Notes: a model not told the origin generated them from the letters alone. 45,284 nt of DNA from Oceanospirillales bacterium (GCA_003233095.1 QIKT01000200.1:1-45284); one strand, 5' to 3'; numbered from the stretch's first letter, positions 27,838 to 38,841 are shown. Numbers and translations: made by a program.

Positions 27838-28583
27838 CAGTCCGACTCCCTTGTTGTCATTGTCAGTTGCTGCTTTTGTGGATCATCCCAGCGAACACTG
27901 AAGCCGTTGGGATACCGAAGATCCGCCGACTTCATGCGCCGTGATTCATCGCTCTGTATCAATGGTTCTGCTACGAGAAACCGTTCCAGTCTTGCCATTG
28001 GATTGCTGCTGCCCATGACGATACTCACCCCATTGTCCAGGTCGACTGACCATGAACCTCGAGCACTCAGTGATAACTCGCTGAGCATCACATCACTTTC
28101 GGCAAACAATGTCACAATCTGTCCAAAGACTTGCTGAACTTCATTGACTGAGCCCTCTGGTCCATGCAGCAAGGGAAGCCCTTGCATCACCACGTTGCCT
28201 TCCGCTGCGAATACCTCACCCAGATCACTGAGCAGTTGTCGCTCACCCCACCTGGCAACAGGCTCGTGCTCAAGCACTCTGATCTGAAGAGTATCGGGCC
28301 ATTTGCGGCGCACGCCTGCCGACCGTATCCAGGCCAGTGATTCCACCTGTCGTTTGACCTCACTCAGGTCAGTTGCCACAAATGTCTGCCCCATGGCAGG
28401 CACCGCTGCTGCCCGGATCTGCTCGATACTGACTCGCTCGAATGGACCCTGGACTTCAATCCACTTGACCACCCATGTCTTGTTACTCCAGGTGGCCGGC
28501 AAGCCAAACATCACTGCTGCAAACACGGCAACAATGGCCAGCGCCATTCCCAACAAGGCCACATCACGTAATCTCAGCATCAT
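27837..28583 (-). CDS. ftsQ: Cell division protein FtsQ
   Basis: Bitopic divisome protein linking FtsB/FtsL to the early ring. The 248 residues comprise a short cytoplasmic start, one transmembrane segment (about 9-28), a POTRA domain beginning IEVQGPFERVSIEQIRAA, and the FtsQ domain with RVLEHEPVARWGERQLLSDLGEVF. Its ATG overlaps ddlB (ATGA). FtsQ is weakly conserved; position and these motifs make it secure. Confidence 0.95.
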   Translation of the reverse strand: MMLRLRDVALLGMALAIVAVFAAVMFGLPATWSNKTWVVKWIEVQGPFERVSIEQIRAAAVPAMGQTFVATDLSEVKRQVESLAWIRSAGVRRKWPDTLQIRVLEHEPVARWGERQLLSDLGEVFAAEGNVVMQGLPLLHGPEGSVNEVQQVFGQIVTLFAESDVMLSELSLSARGSWSVDLDNGVSIVMGSSNPMARLERFLVAEPLIQSDESRRMKSADLRYPNGFSVRWDDPQKQQLTMTTRESD

Positions 28584-29530
28584 GACCCCGCTCCGGCCTG
28601 AACCGTGTGCGTTGCTGTATTCAGAATGGACCGCACCAGGGCATCAAACTCGATACCCGCCTGGGCAGCCGATTTAGGTACCAGCGAATGACTGGTCAAC
28701 CCTGGCGTGGTGTTCGCCTCGATCAGAACAAAACGGTCGTCGCAGAAGATGAAATCAATGCGCGCCCAACCTGCCAGATGCAAGGCAGTCCATGCTTTCA
28801 ATGCCGCCTCTTCAAGCCGCACGAGCTGGTTCGCATCCAGACCACAGGGACAGTGGTATTCGGTATCGTCGTCGACATATTTAGCCTGATAGTCATAAAA
28901 GGCTCGCTGGGTCACAATGGCAACCGGTGGCAGCACCTGACCATTCAATACAGTGACCGCCAATTCGGTGCCATCCAGATACGTCTCAAGCATGACCGAA
29001 TCATCCAGACTCAGCGCATCGTTGGTCGCTGACAACAGATCCTCAGACTTTCTGACCAGATGCACTCCAAGGCTGGAACCCTGTGATACTGGTTTGACGA
29101 CCAGTGGATATCCAAGCGTCTGACCAGCAGTCAATCTTGCTGCCGGATTCATAGTCGCATCGATCAACTGTGAATCGGCCACATCCAGCCCCTGAGCCTT
29201 ACAGACAGTCTTGCTGACCGCCTTGTCCATGGATATGGCAGAGCCAAGCAGCCCGGTTCCGGTACAAGGAATCTGATGGCAATCGAGCATGCCCTGCAGA
29301 ACGCCACTTTCCCCTTCGGCACCATGTAGCAGATTGAATACCCGAGACGGCCGATCTGATTTGATCCTTTGCATCAAGGCTCCCAGCCCATCAACGGCCA
29401 CTGCATTCACACCCAATCGGGCCATTGCGCCCATGACGGCGGCACCGCCATCGAGCGACACTTCTCGCTCACCCGACAGTCCACCCATCACGACTGCCAC
29501 GACATCTGTTTGAAATTCGGAACGGGTCAT
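28580..29530 (-). CDS. ddlB: D-alanine--D-alanine ligase
   Basis: ATP-grasp ligase making D-Ala-D-Ala for the pentapeptide. Its 316 residues start with VVAVVMGGLSGEREVSLDGGAAV. The ATP-grasp part includes PLVVKPVSQGSSLGVHLV, the metal-binding end FVLIEANTTPGLTSHSLVPKSA and the lid with YDYQAKYVDDDTEYHCP. It lies between murC and ftsQ with ATGA overlaps on both sides. Confidence 0.97.
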   Translation of the reverse strand: MTRSEFQTDVVAVVMGGLSGEREVSLDGGAAVMGAMARLGVNAVAVDGLGALMQRIKSDRPSRVFNLLHGAEGESGVLQGMLDCHQIPCTGTGLLGSAISMDKAVSKTVCKAQGLDVADSQLIDATMNPAARLTAGQTLGYPLVVKPVSQGSSLGVHLVRKSEDLLSATNDALSLDDSVMLETYLDGTELAVTVLNGQVLPPVAIVTQRAFYDYQAKYVDDDTEYHCPCGLDANQLVRLEEAALKAWTALHLAGWARIDFIFCDDRFVLIEANTTPGLTSHSLVPKSAAQAGIEFDALVRSILNTATHTVQAGAGS

Positions 29531-30954
29531 TGATCAAACCCCTGCTGGTACAGCTGCGCTGCAGCAGAGCCGATATCACCGGCACCCAGCAACATGACCA
29601 GGTCACCATCCTGGGTCACATTTGGCAAGATCTCGCGACAATCGAGTGGATCTCGTACGCAGATCGGCTCGACTTTGCCACGAGCACGAATGGCCGCCGC
29701 CAGAGCATGCGTATCGGCACCTGGTATTGGCGTCTCACCCGCCGAGTAGACCTCAGCCAGAATCAACACATCCACGTCGCTAAGCACTCGGGCAAATTCG
29801 TCCATCAGATCCCGCGTTCGACTGTATCGATGCGGTTGAAAGACAACCACGCGGCGCTGGCCCGGCCATCCTTCGCTGGCAGCATTCAGTGTCGCTTCAA
29901 TCTCGGTGGGATGATGGCCGTAGTCATCGATGAACAAGGCCTGGGCACCCTTGATCATCATGCTTCCATGCACATTGAATCGGCGCCCGACCCCTTCGAA
30001 CTCTACCAGTGCCTGGCGGATGTCTGCGATTCGAACACCCACTTCCCATGCCACCGCAACGGCGGCCAAGGCATTCAGAACATTATGTCGACCTGGCATG
30101 TTCAGCGAGGCCGTAGTGGCCGGCCGTCCCGGTATATGCAGTGAAAATGTCACCGTTCCCTGGTCCTGAACCAGATCGGTTGCTCGAAAATCGGCATCCT
30201 CACTGAACCCATAACGGATCACCGAGCGGCTGGCCGTTTCAGCCAGCTCACGAACTTGTGGATCATCGACGCACAAGACCGCCAGTCCATAAAATGGCAA
30301 ACGCTGAAGAAACTCGGCAAACGCCGACTTCAATTGCTCCGGATCATGCGCATAGGTTTCCAGATGATCCTGGTCAATATTGGTAATTACTGCAATCATT
30401 GGCTGCAGGAGCAAAAACGACCGATCGCTTTCATCGGCCTCGGCCACCAGATATCGGCCTTCACCCAAACGGGCATTACTGCCCACCCGGTTCAGCAACC
30501 CACCCACCACAAACGTTGGGTCCAGTCCTGCCTCTCCGAGAATGCTGGCAATCAGAGAGGTGGTGGTTGTCTTGCCGTGGGTTCCGGCGATTGCGATGCC
30601 TTCTCGCAAACGCATCAGTTCAGCGAGCATTTCTGCCCGTTGCACCACAGGTATTCTACGGATTTTGGCAGCCACCACCTCGACGTTGTCAACGCCGATG
30701 GCGGTTGATACTACGACCACATCGGCATGACGTACATGCTCGGCATCATGACCCAGGTTGACTGTGGCACCCAATCGACGCAGTCGCTCGATGACACTGG
30801 AATCACTTCGATCCGACCCACTCACCTCATAGCCCAGAGACAACATGACCTCGGCAATTCCACACATGCCACTGCCACCAATTCCAATGAAATGGACGCG
30901 ACTGAAGCGCTTCATGAACTCGGGGCCCAAACGCTGTTGCAAGCGTTGATTCAT
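29527..30954 (-). CDS. murC: UDP-N-acetylmuramate--L-alanine ligase
   Basis: First of the Mur ligases; adds L-Ala to UDP-MurNAc. Of its 475 residues, the N-terminal Rossmann domain has VHFIGIGGSGMCGIAEV, the ATP loop GTHGKTTT begins at 124, and the FDDYGHHPTEI region with the C-terminal domain YSRTRDLMDEFARVL follows. The start at 30954 overlaps the murG stop (ATGA); an internal Met14 would also be possible. Confidence 0.97.
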   Translation of the reverse strand: MNQRLQQRLGPEFMKRFSRVHFIGIGGSGMCGIAEVMLSLGYEVSGSDRSDSSVIERLRRLGATVNLGHDAEHVRHADVVVVSTAIGVDNVEVVAAKIRRIPVVQRAEMLAELMRLREGIAIAGTHGKTTTTSLIASILGEAGLDPTFVVGGLLNRVGSNARLGEGRYLVAEADESDRSFLLLQPMIAVITNIDQDHLETYAHDPEQLKSAFAEFLQRLPFYGLAVLCVDDPQVRELAETASRSVIRYGFSEDADFRATDLVQDQGTVTFSLHIPGRPATTASLNMPGRHNVLNALAAVAVAWEVGVRIADIRQALVEFEGVGRRFNVHGSMMIKGAQALFIDDYGHHPTEIEATLNAASEGWPGQRRVVVFQPHRYSRTRDLMDEFARVLSDVDVLILAEVYSAGETPIPGADTHALAAAIRARGKVEPICVRDPLDCREILPNVTQDGDLVMLLGAGDIGSAAAQLYQQGFDQ

Positions 30955-32015
30955 CGAATCACCTCGCAGCAGGCATCGGCAATCATGGCCGCCGCATCGC
31001 CGGTTGCACGCGCGCGCGCCGCTCTGGCCATGCCTGACAGCTGATCACGGTCACTCATCAGATTCGTCAACATTGCTGACAGCGATGCAGCGGACAATTC
31101 ATGCTGAGGCATCAGTTTCCCAGCACCGGCATTCACCATGACTCGAGCATTGCTTGTCTGATGATCATCCACTGCGTGCGGATAGGGGACGTAAACCGCA
31201 GGCTTGCCCGCTTCTGCCAACTCCGCGACTGTCAGTGCCCCCGCACGACAGACCACCAGATCAGCCAGCTGATAGGCCGATGCCATATCGTCAATGAATT
31301 CCACAACCTGTGCGTTGATACCCGCGCGCTCATAGGCCTCGGTCGTCATTTCCAGCTTGCCTCTGCCTGCCTGATGAACCACCCGGGGTCGCTCAGATGT
31401 GTCCATCCGTGCCAGAGCTTCGGCTACGGTGCGGTTCAACACCTCAGCCCCAAGGGAGCCGCCAATCACCAGCAACTGCCGATGAGCCAGCTCGGTTGCT
31501 GGCAAGCTGGTATCGATAGCCCGGATACTGGCACGCACCGGATTGCCAACGTATTCGCAGCGTTTGCCCAAGGCATTGGGGAATCCGCACAACACTCGGG
31601 CGGCCAATTTTGCCAACACTCGATTCGTCAGGCCGGCCACACTGTTCTGCTCGTGGACAATCAGCGGGATTCCGCAGACGCGGGCTGCAAGCCCCCCTGG
31701 TCCAGCCACGAATCCACCTAGACTGAGCACCGAATCAGGCGTTTGTTGCTTGAGGATGCGCCGCGCTTGCCAGACCGCACGAGCCACTCGAAAAGGCGCC
31801 TTGAACAGACTCAACAATCCCTTACCTCGAATCGCGGTGACATCGATGCTGTGCATCAGGATGCCCGCTTTGGGCACCACCTGCTGTTCCATTCCATGAC
31901 GCGAGCCCATCCACATCACCGAGACGCCACGTTGTTTCAGCGTTTCAGCGACCGCCAGACCCGGAAAGATGTGCCCGCCTGTGCCGCCTGCCATGATCAT
32001 CACTGACTGACTCAT
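30951..32015 (-). CDS. murG: Lipid II synthase MurG (UDP-GlcNAc transferase)
   Basis: Transfers GlcNAc to lipid I at the cytoplasmic membrane face. Taking the ATG at 32015 that overlaps the ftsW stop (ATGA), the protein has 354 residues; a 155-codon open extension is only the other frame of ftsW. Motifs are MIMAGGTGGHIFPGLAVAE (glycine loop 1), HEQNSVAGLTNR, VIGGSLGAEVLN (loop 2) and CRAGALTVAELAEAGKPAVYVPYPHAVDDHQ for UDP-GlcNAc binding. Confidence 0.97.
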   Translation of the reverse strand: MSQSVMIMAGGTGGHIFPGLAVAETLKQRGVSVMWMGSRHGMEQQVVPKAGILMHSIDVTAIRGKGLLSLFKAPFRVARAVWQARRILKQQTPDSVLSLGGFVAGPGGLAARVCGIPLIVHEQNSVAGLTNRVLAKLAARVLCGFPNALGKRCEYVGNPVRASIRAIDTSLPATELAHRQLLVIGGSLGAEVLNRTVAEALARMDTSERPRVVHQAGRGKLEMTTEAYERAGINAQVVEFIDDMASAYQLADLVVCRAGALTVAELAEAGKPAVYVPYPHAVDDHQTSNARVMVNAGAGKLMPQHELSAASLSAMLTNLMSDRDQLSGMARAARARATGDAAAMIADACCEVIR

Positions 32016-33229
32016 GCCCGCGCCCCCGCTTTGCGACGACCCACAGACTTGGCAGGCTTTCGCTTGCGTGGTTTGGGGGCCACCGCTGCTGTGGCTCCGA
32101 CACGCGACTCGTGCGCAACCCTGAACAACAACCCCATCATCACGCAAGTCATCATGACACTGCTGCCGCCTGAGCTGATCAGAGGCAAGGTCAGACCTTT
32201 GGTCGGCAGCAAACCAAAATTCACTCCAACACTGATCATGGCCTGGGTCCCCAGCAAAAAGGACAATCCAAATGCGAGGTATCCTGAAAAGGACTGCCCT
32301 CCCCTGAGCGCCCGCATGGCAATCACCATGCCACGACCGATCAAGACGGCAAACAGGGCCAGCAACACAAAGATTCCGGCCAGTCCCATCTCCTCGGCGT
32401 ACACCGCAAGGATGAAATCGGTATGTGCTTCTGGCAGATAGAACAACTTCTGCACGCTTCCGCCCAGACCGGCTCCCCACCAGTCACCACTACCAATGGC
32501 GATGAGTGCCTGAGTCAATTGAAATCCGCTATCGAACGGATCCGCCCAGGGGTCCAGAAATGACTTGATGCGACGCAAGCGATAGCCCTCTGACACGGCC
32601 ACCCAAACCAGCGCAGGGACAGTCAGGATGACGATCAGAATCAGATCTCTGATCCGTGCACCGCCCAGCCAGATCATGGCGAAGGTCACGCCCAGAATCA
32701 GTACCGCGCCGCCAAAATCCGGTTGCGCCAATAACAGTGCGACAACCACACCGGACACACACAGTGGCTTGATGGTCCCGAACAGCGTTTCTCGAAGCGC
32801 ATGCGTTTGCCGGACCATATAGCCTGCCAGAAAGATGACCGTCGTGATCTTGACTGCCTCAACGACCTGGAAATTCAACAAACCGGTTCGAATCCATCGC
32901 GTACTGCCATTGACCGTCACACCCAGCCCTGGCAAGAACACCATCAACATCAGCGGAATACTCAGCAGCAACAGCGCCGCACTGGCACGTTCCAGATTGG
33001 CCAGTGGAATACGCATGCACAGCAATGCCAGTGCGGTGCCCAATCCCAGTGCGATCATGTGCTTGAACACATAGTAGAAAGGATGCAGCCCGTACTTTTC
33101 AGCAATTGCCATCGATGCCGAAGCCACCATCACTACCCCAATGGACGCCAGAGCCAACACCACAACCAACAGGCAGTGATCCAGCTCGAAGCGTTCGTCA
33201 GTTTGTGATCTAGCCGTTTGTTTGCTCAT
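32012..33229 (-). CDS. ftsW: Peptidoglycan glycosyltransferase FtsW
   Basis: SEDS-family septal glycan polymerase. It has 405 residues and about ten transmembrane segments. Typical stretches are [38 protein letters not shown], the extracellular loop [31 protein letters not shown] and [21 protein letters not shown]. The C-terminus is strongly basic. It starts directly in the mraY stop (ATGA); the murD gene usually found between the two is absent. Confidence 0.97.
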   Translation of the reverse strand: MSKQTARSQTDERFELDHCLLVVVLALASIGVVMVASASMAIAEKYGLHPFYYVFKHMIALGLGTALALLCMRIPLANLERASAALLLLSIPLMLMVFLPGLGVTVNGSTRWIRTGLLNFQVVEAVKITTVIFLAGYMVRQTHALRETLFGTIKPLCVSGVVVALLLAQPDFGGAVLILGVTFAMIWLGGARIRDLILIVILTVPALVWVAVSEGYRLRRIKSFLDPWADPFDSGFQLTQALIAIGSGDWWGAGLGGSVQKLFYLPEAHTDFILAVYAEEMGLAGIFVLLALFAVLIGRGMVIAMRALRGGQSFSGYLAFGLSFLLGTQAMISVGVNFGLLPTKGLTLPLISSGGSSVMMTCVMMGLLFRVAHESRVGATAAVAPKPRKRKPAKSVGRRKAGARA

Positions 33230-34308
33230 CGTATTTTCAATGTCGCCAATCCAATCAAGACCAGCACAACACTGATGATCCAGAAACGCACAATCACTCT
33301 GGGCTCAGGCCAACCCTTCAATTCGAAATGGTGATGAAGCGGAGCCATCCGAAAGATTCGCTTGCCGGTCAACTTAAAAGAAGCCACCTGCAGAATGACC
33401 GACACGGTTTCTATCACAAACACGCCGCCCATGATGAAAAATGCCAGCTCCTGCCGAACCATCACGGCGATCACTCCCAGCGCTGCCCCGATGGCCAAGG
33501 CTCCCACGTCGCCCATGAACACCTGGGCGGGATAGGTGTTGAACCACAAGAACCCCAAGCCTGCCCCAGCCATGGCGCTGCAAAAAACCGTCAGCTCACC
33601 CGTGCCTGGAATGCCAGGGATCCCCAGATATTCGGCAAATCCCGAGTGGCCTGAGACATAGGCAAAAATACCTAGCGCGACGGAGACCAGAATGGTCGGC
33701 ATGATTGCCAGACCGTCGAGCCCATCAGTCAGATTCACGCCATTGCTGGAACCAACAATCACGAAATAACAGAGCACCACAAACCCCATTCCCAAGGGAA
33801 TCGCCAGGTCTTTGGTGAACGGCACCAACAGATCGGTGTAACTGTCTGTCGGCGCTGTCTGATACAGGTAGATCGCCACTGTCAGTGCAAAAATGGTCTG
33901 CAGCAGGTATTTCCAGCGCGCTGCCAGGCCGCGGCTGTTGCCTCTCGATATTTTCAGATAGTCATCCATCCAACCGATGACTGCGAAGCCCAGCGTCACG
34001 ACAATGACTGTCCAGACAAATCGATTCGACAAATCTGCCCACAACAGCGTGCTGATAATCACTGCGGTGATGATCAGCGCGCCACCCATGGTTGGTGTCC
34101 CGGCTTTGGACAAGTGGCTCTGTGGTCCGTCACTGCGAACTTGCTGTCCTATCTGTAATGTTGCCAGGCGATTGATCATCCACGGTCCAACCAGCAGTGA
34201 GATGGCCAGCGCCGTCAGCGCGCTGAGAATGGCGCGTAGTGTCAGGTAACTGAATACATTGAAGCCGGTTTCAACCGACGCTAGATAATCGGCCAATATC
34301 AACAGCAT
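33226..34308 (-). CDS. mraY: Phospho-N-acetylmuramoyl-pentapeptide transferase MraY
   Basis: Membrane enzyme that makes lipid I on undecaprenyl phosphate. The 360 residues form about ten transmembrane segments. Conserved parts are [18 protein letters not shown] (metal-binding Asp pair), [25 protein letters not shown] and the C-terminal [19 protein letters not shown] precedes the ATG. The start lies 10 bp inside murF. Confidence 0.98.
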   Translation of the reverse strand: MLLILADYLASVETGFNVFSYLTLRAILSALTALAISLLVGPWMINRLATLQIGQQVRSDGPQSHLSKAGTPTMGGALIITAVIISTLLWADLSNRFVWTVIVVTLGFAVIGWMDDYLKISRGNSRGLAARWKYLLQTIFALTVAIYLYQTAPTDSYTDLLVPFTKDLAIPLGMGFVVLCYFVIVGSSNGVNLTDGLDGLAIMPTILVSVALGIFAYVSGHSGFAEYLGIPGIPGTGELTVFCSAMAGAGLGFLWFNTYPAQVFMGDVGALAIGAALGVIAVMVRQELAFFIMGGVFVIETVSVILQVASFKLTGKRIFRMAPLHHHFELKGWPEPRVIVRFWIISVVLVLIGLATLKIR

Positions 34309-35657
34309 GGTTGTGTCTCCCCTGTCATCAACACCTGACTGATTCGTTCCATGCGCATACCACGAGACCCCTTGATCAGGCAGGTGACCCCGTCACCAAG
34401 CAGCGGCCTCAAATAGTCCAGTAACTGTTCTGCCGACTCGAAGTGCTCTCCCATCGAACCAAAGGCGGAGCTGGCCTCGCTCGACAAAGCGCCCAATGTC
34501 AACAGCTGATCGAGACCGACACGTCCGGCCGCCTCACCAAGCTCTCGATGCATGCGCAGCGCATCCTCTCCGAGTTCGAACATGTCACCTAGCACAAGAA
34601 TGCGATGCCCCTGACAGTCCGCCAGAACATCGATAGCGGCGGCAACCGAGGCAGGATTGGCGTTGTAGCTATCTTCGATCAGATGACCGCCTTGCGGCAG
34701 CGCTCGTCGATTCAGGCGCCCCTCAGCGGAGACAAATGAGGCCAAACCACTGGCAATCAGATCCACTGACACATTCAGTGCCGAGGCAGCAGCGGCAGCA
34801 CACAGGGCATTGCGAGCATTGTGGCGTCCGGCAACCGGCAGCTTCACTTCAACCGTTTCGGTACCGACGGTCAGCAACAGTTGCTGCGCATCGCCGGCTG
34901 GCTCAACCTGTCCACAGATGTCGGCCGAATGATCCAGCGACACTTCCAGAATGGTTCGATTGGCCGCGAGTTTGCGCCAGACCGAATGCCTGACATCATC
35001 GACATTGAGAATCACCACGCCGTCTCCAGGCAATGCTTCGATCAGCTCGCCCTTGACCCGCGCCACATTATCGACCGTGCCCAAGCGCTCCAGATGAGCC
35101 GGCCCTGCATTGGTGATGAGGCCCACATCGGGCTTGGCAAGCTCGGCAAGATAGCGGATGTCGCCCGGCTTTCCAGCGCCCATTTCGATGGCCGCAAACT
35201 GATGCGACCGATCGAGCTGACACAGCGTCAGTGGCATCCCGATTTCATTGTTGAAATTGCCTGCGGTAGCAAGCGTTGGCCCTTGTTGTGACAAGATTGA
35301 TGCGAGCATCTGCTTGACGGTCGTCTTGCCATTGCTGCCGGTAATCCCAACCAGCCGAGGGTTCATTTGCTGACGCCAGTGTGACGCAAGACGACCCAAT
35401 GCATGAGCACTGTCCTGACAGATGAGTTGTGGCAGCGGCGCTTTGACCGGATGCTCAACCAGAGCCGCACTGGCCCCCTGTTCAGCGGCCTGCTGCAGAG
35501 ACTCATGACCATCAGAACGGACACCGCTGAACGCGACGAATAACTCGCCAGCGCTGACCTTGCGCGAATCAATTGTCACGCCCTTGAATCGAGGGTTCTC
35601 ACTCGGCATCGCGACCTTGATGGCTGCCGCCGCCTGATGAAGGGTCATCTCAATCAT
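34299..35657 (-). CDS. murF: UDP-MurNAc-tripeptide--D-alanyl-D-alanine ligase
   Basis: Mur ligase that adds D-Ala-D-Ala to complete the pentapeptide. Among its 452 residues are an N-terminal domain with [19 protein letters not shown], the ATP loop [28 protein letters not shown] typical of MurF, and [14 protein letters not shown] overlap with murE upstream and 10-bp overlap with mraY downstream. Confidence 0.97.
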   Translation of the reverse strand: MIEMTLHQAAAAIKVAMPSENPRFKGVTIDSRKVSAGELFVAFSGVRSDGHESLQQAAEQGASAALVEHPVKAPLPQLICQDSAHALGRLASHWRQQMNPRLVGITGSNGKTTVKQMLASILSQQGPTLATAGNFNNEIGMPLTLCQLDRSHQFAAIEMGAGKPGDIRYLAELAKPDVGLITNAGPAHLERLGTVDNVARVKGELIEALPGDGVVILNVDDVRHSVWRKLAANRTILEVSLDHSADICGQVEPAGDAQQLLLTVGTETVEVKLPVAGRHNARNALCAAAAASALNVSVDLIASGLASFVSAEGRLNRRALPQGGHLIEDSYNANPASVAAAIDVLADCQGHRILVLGDMFELGEDALRMHRELGEAAGRVGLDQLLTLGALSSEASSAFGSMGEHFESAEQLLDYLRPLLGDGVTCLIKGSRGMRMERISQVLMTGETQPCC

Positions 35658-37138
35658 GCCGACAACTCCTCCAGGACTTGTCGGGCCTGGTCACGGTCGT
35701 CAAAAGTGTGCCTGACGCCGCAGACCTCCTGATAGGGTTCATGGCCCTTGCCAGCTATCAGCACGATGTCGTGTTGCCGTGATTCGACAATCGCAGTTCG
35801 TATGGCGCAGGCTCGATCCCGAATCACCGAGCATTGCGGCCCAGGCGTCATGCCCTCAAGGATGTCGGCAATGATCACATCGGCATCTTCATAGCGCGGA
35901 TTATCATCGGTCAGCACCACGCGGTCTGCATGCTGCTGTGCAATCTTGCCCATTTGCAGCCGCTTGCCGCGATCACGATCACCACCGCAGCCGAAAACCG
36001 CCGTCAACTGACGAGGCTCATGTTCACGCAGCGTGCTCAATGCCTTGTCCAGGGCATCGGGAGTATGCGCATAATCGACCACAACCGTCGGCTGTAGGTC
36101 GCAAGAGACCACTGTGTCCATGCGGCCTGGAACGCCGCGTAATGACGCCAGTGTCTCAATCACCTCTGCCATGCTCCACTCATGGGCCAGCAAGACGCCG
36201 GCCACTGCCAGCAGATTATGCACATTGAATCGGCCCAACAACGGACTGGAAACAGACCATTTTCTGCCTTCAAACGAGACCGTGAATTGAAGCCCTGTGG
36301 TCGAGCACTGGATGTCACTGGCACGAAGTTCGCCGTGCTCTACCCCATAGCAAATGGACTGAACTGAAGGATCAAGATATCTCAGTATCGCTTCAGACAG
36401 AGCATCGTCCGCATTGATGACTACAACCCTCAGACCGGGCCACAGAAACAAGCGCTGCTTGGCAGCGGCATAGGCTTCAAGACTACCGTGATAATCCAGA
36501 TGATCTCGGGTCAGATTGGTCAACACCGCGACCTCGAAGGCCAGGCCGTCCACTCGGTGCTGGTCCAATGCATGCGATGAGACTTCCATCAGCACGTGGT
36601 CATGGCCCTCGGTGCGCGCCTGATTGATGTGCGACTGGAGGGACACTGCATCCGGGGTGGTATGCGTTCCTGACAGCAGATGATCCACCGGACCGATGCC
36701 CAGTGTACCGATCGTGCTCGCGGTACCGCGATCGTTGGTCAAGGCCTGCGCCAGCAAGTGAACCACCGATGTCTTGCCATTGGTCCCGGTCACACCGGTC
36801 AAGTGCAGATGCGACGATGGATCGCCATACCAGCGGGCCGCCAGTTTGCCCAGCTGTTCATCCAACTTGTCGATGGCAATCGCCGGCTGGGTGGTCAGGA
36901 TCTGAATCAGCTCGATCGGCGCCGAGTCGACCGGATCGTAGATGATTGCGGCACAGCCTCGGGACATCGCTTCGGGAAGAAATTGCAGCCCGTGATATCG
37001 AATACCAGCGCGAGCAATGAACAGGTCTCCGGACTGAACCGCCGATGCCTCAGTGGCCAGGCCAGTCACTTCAAGCTCACTGTTGCAAGCCACCAGGCCA
37101 GCCAGCAGCTCTCGCAAGGTCATGCGCTGCTCACTCAT
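35654..37138 (-). CDS. murE: UDP-MurNAc-L-Ala-D-Glu--2,6-diaminopimelate ligase
   Basis: Adds the third stem residue. Its 494 residues contain the ATP loop VTGTNGKTSVVHLL, NLTRDHLDYHGSLEAYAAAK and DYAHTPDAL. The specificity motif DNPR (in LTDDNPRYED) indicates meso-DAP rather than lysine. This agrees with dapD/dapE in the same window. ATGA overlaps occur with ftsI and murF. Confidence 0.97.
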   Translation of the reverse strand: MSEQRMTLRELLAGLVACNSELEVTGLATEASAVQSGDLFIARAGIRYHGLQFLPEAMSRGCAAIIYDPVDSAPIELIQILTTQPAIAIDKLDEQLGKLAARWYGDPSSHLHLTGVTGTNGKTSVVHLLAQALTNDRGTASTIGTLGIGPVDHLLSGTHTTPDAVSLQSHINQARTEGHDHVLMEVSSHALDQHRVDGLAFEVAVLTNLTRDHLDYHGSLEAYAAAKQRLFLWPGLRVVVINADDALSEAILRYLDPSVQSICYGVEHGELRASDIQCSTTGLQFTVSFEGRKWSVSSPLLGRFNVHNLLAVAGVLLAHEWSMAEVIETLASLRGVPGRMDTVVSCDLQPTVVVDYAHTPDALDKALSTLREHEPRQLTAVFGCGGDRDRGKRLQMGKIAQQHADRVVLTDDNPRYEDADVIIADILEGMTPGPQCSVIRDRACAIRTAIVESRQHDIVLIAGKGHEPYQEVCGVRHTFDDRDQARQVLEELSA

Positions 37139-38841
37139 GGCATCTGCCCCGAGGCCACGGTACGTGCATCCATGCCCAGGTCGTCTGGTGGAATATCGAG
37201 CAAACGCAAGGTTCCCGCCATGATCCGCGAGAACACCGGTGCTGCAAGCTGTCCGCCATAATACACATCACTGGCCGGATCATTGATCGAGACCACGATC
37301 ACCAGACGCGGCATATCAGACGGCGCCATGCCGGCGAAGGTCGCCATATAGCGACTTTCATAACCACCGTCAGTTGCCTTGCGCGAGGTACCGGTCTTGC
37401 CGGCAACCCGGTAGTATTTGATGGCTGCGCGATGGCCTGTGCCATCCGCTGCTGTGACCTGCTGCAGCATCCACTGAAGCTGGCTGGCCAACTGCGGGTC
37501 AATGACCGAATGGGCAGGATTGACCGCACCTTTGACGAAGGTCGGCGCGCGCATCTTACCCGCACCGGCAATTACCGAGTAGGCCTGCGCTAGCTGCAGA
37601 GGGGTGGTGGTCAGGCCATAGCCTCTTGAAATCGCTGATTTTTCAACATCATTCCAACGCGAAGAATCGGGCAGCAATCCAGGCGTTTCACCCGGAAAAC
37701 CCGAGCCGGTCACTTGCCCGAAGCCCATCCGGTTCAGTAGCGACCACATATGCCTCGATTCCAACTCCAGGGCCACCTTGCTGACACCCACATTGCTCGA
37801 CTTGGTCAGAATACCGGTCAGGTCCAGCGTGCCAAAATCCCTGAAATCACTGATCTTGTACTCACCGAGCTGAAAATAACCGGGCGAGGTGGACACTTGA
37901 GTTTGCACAGTGAATGCATCGCTTTCAAGCGCTGCCGCAATGGTGAACGGCTTCATCACCGAGCCTGGCTCGAAGAAGTCGGTCACGGCGCGATTGCGCA
38001 TCCGCTGATAGTCCTTCTGACGCTGATTGGGGTTGTAGGACGGTTGATTGACTATCGCAAGGACTTCGCCGGTCGGCACGTCCAGTACGACAGCGGAGGC
38101 AGAAATCGCCTGAAATTCCTGCACCGCATCGCGCAGTTCTCGATAGGCCAGATACTGAATTCTGGAATCGATCGACGTCACCAGGTCCTTGCCTGGACTG
38201 GCTTCGGCAATCTGTTCGATATTTTCGATGACTCGCTTGTAGCGATCCTGAATGACCCGCTTCGAGCCACGCGTCCCCTGCAACCAGTCATCAAATGCCA
38301 GCTCCAGCCCTTCCTGTCCTCTATCGTCGATATTGGTGATGCCGAGCAAATGCGCAGTCACTTCACCAGCAGGATAGAAGCGGCGATATTCCCGCTCCAG
38401 ATGCACTCCGGGCAACTCGATCGCCATGACCTGTTCCGCCAGAGCCGGCGATGCATGACGCTTGACGTAGACGAATTCACGCTCGGATCGTCTAGCGATA
38501 CGTTGTGACAGCTCTTCGACATCAACGGCCAATATCCGGGCCAGTTCGGGAAGTCGATCGGCCGCTTTCAGCAACTCCTGAGGGTTGACCCAGATGCTGT
38601 CGACTGGAGTGCTGATGGCCAGAGGCACGCCGTTACGATCCAGAATCTTGCCTCGCGAGGCGGCAATTTCCATAGTCCTCACCTGCCGCACGTCGCCCTG
38701 ATGCTGATAGAAGTCCTTGCGCAGAACCTGCAGATCGATGGCACGAGCAAACAAGGCAGTCACACACAAACCCAGAAATAGCATGACGACCAGGAATCGA
38801 CCGTTCTGAACCGGAATGATGACAGGTTGTCGGCGGCTCAT
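37135..38841 (-). CDS. ftsI: Septal peptidoglycan transpeptidase FtsI (PBP3)
   Basis: Class B penicillin-binding protein partnered with FtsW. The 568 residues include a short cytoplasmic start, one transmembrane helix (about 15-35), a pedestal domain (RGKILDRNG, LLGITNIDDRGQEGLE) and the transpeptidase. The catalytic SxxK is Ser294-Lys297 (PGSVMKPF), SxN is SSN in TKSSNVGVSK, and KTG is in VAGKTGTSRK. It is in the overlap chain between ftsL and murE. Confidence 0.98.
   Translation of the reverse strand: MSRRQPVIIPVQNGRFLVVMLFLGLCVTALFARAIDLQVLRKDFYQHQGDVRQVRTMEIAASRGKILDRNGVPLAISTPVDSIWVNPQELLKAADRLPELARILAVDVEELSQRIARRSEREFVYVKRHASPALAEQVMAIELPGVHLEREYRRFYPAGEVTAHLLGITNIDDRGQEGLELAFDDWLQGTRGSKRVIQDRYKRVIENIEQIAEASPGKDLVTSIDSRIQYLAYRELRDAVQEFQAISASAVVLDVPTGEVLAIVNQPSYNPNQRQKDYQRMRNRAVTDFFEPGSVMKPFTIAAALESDAFTVQTQVSTSPGYFQLGEYKISDFRDFGTLDLTGILTKSSNVGVSKVALELESRHMWSLLNRMGFGQVTGSGFPGETPGLLPDSSRWNDVEKSAISRGYGLTTTPLQLAQAYSVIAGAGKMRAPTFVKGAVNPAHSVIDPQLASQLQWMLQQVTAADGTGHRAAIKYYRVAGKTGTSRKATDGGYESRYMATFAGMAPSDMPRLVIVVSINDPASDVYYGGQLAAPVFSRIMAGTLRLLDIPPDDLGMDARTVASGQMP

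Noticed and set aside
32016-32480. 155-codon N-terminal extension of murG
   Set aside because: It is the other frame of ftsW; the MurG family start and the ATGA overlap place the true start at 32015.
37750-38508. 252-codon plus-strand frame opposite ftsI
   Set aside because: Lies wholly antisense to a well-supported transpeptidase gene and shows no family motif.
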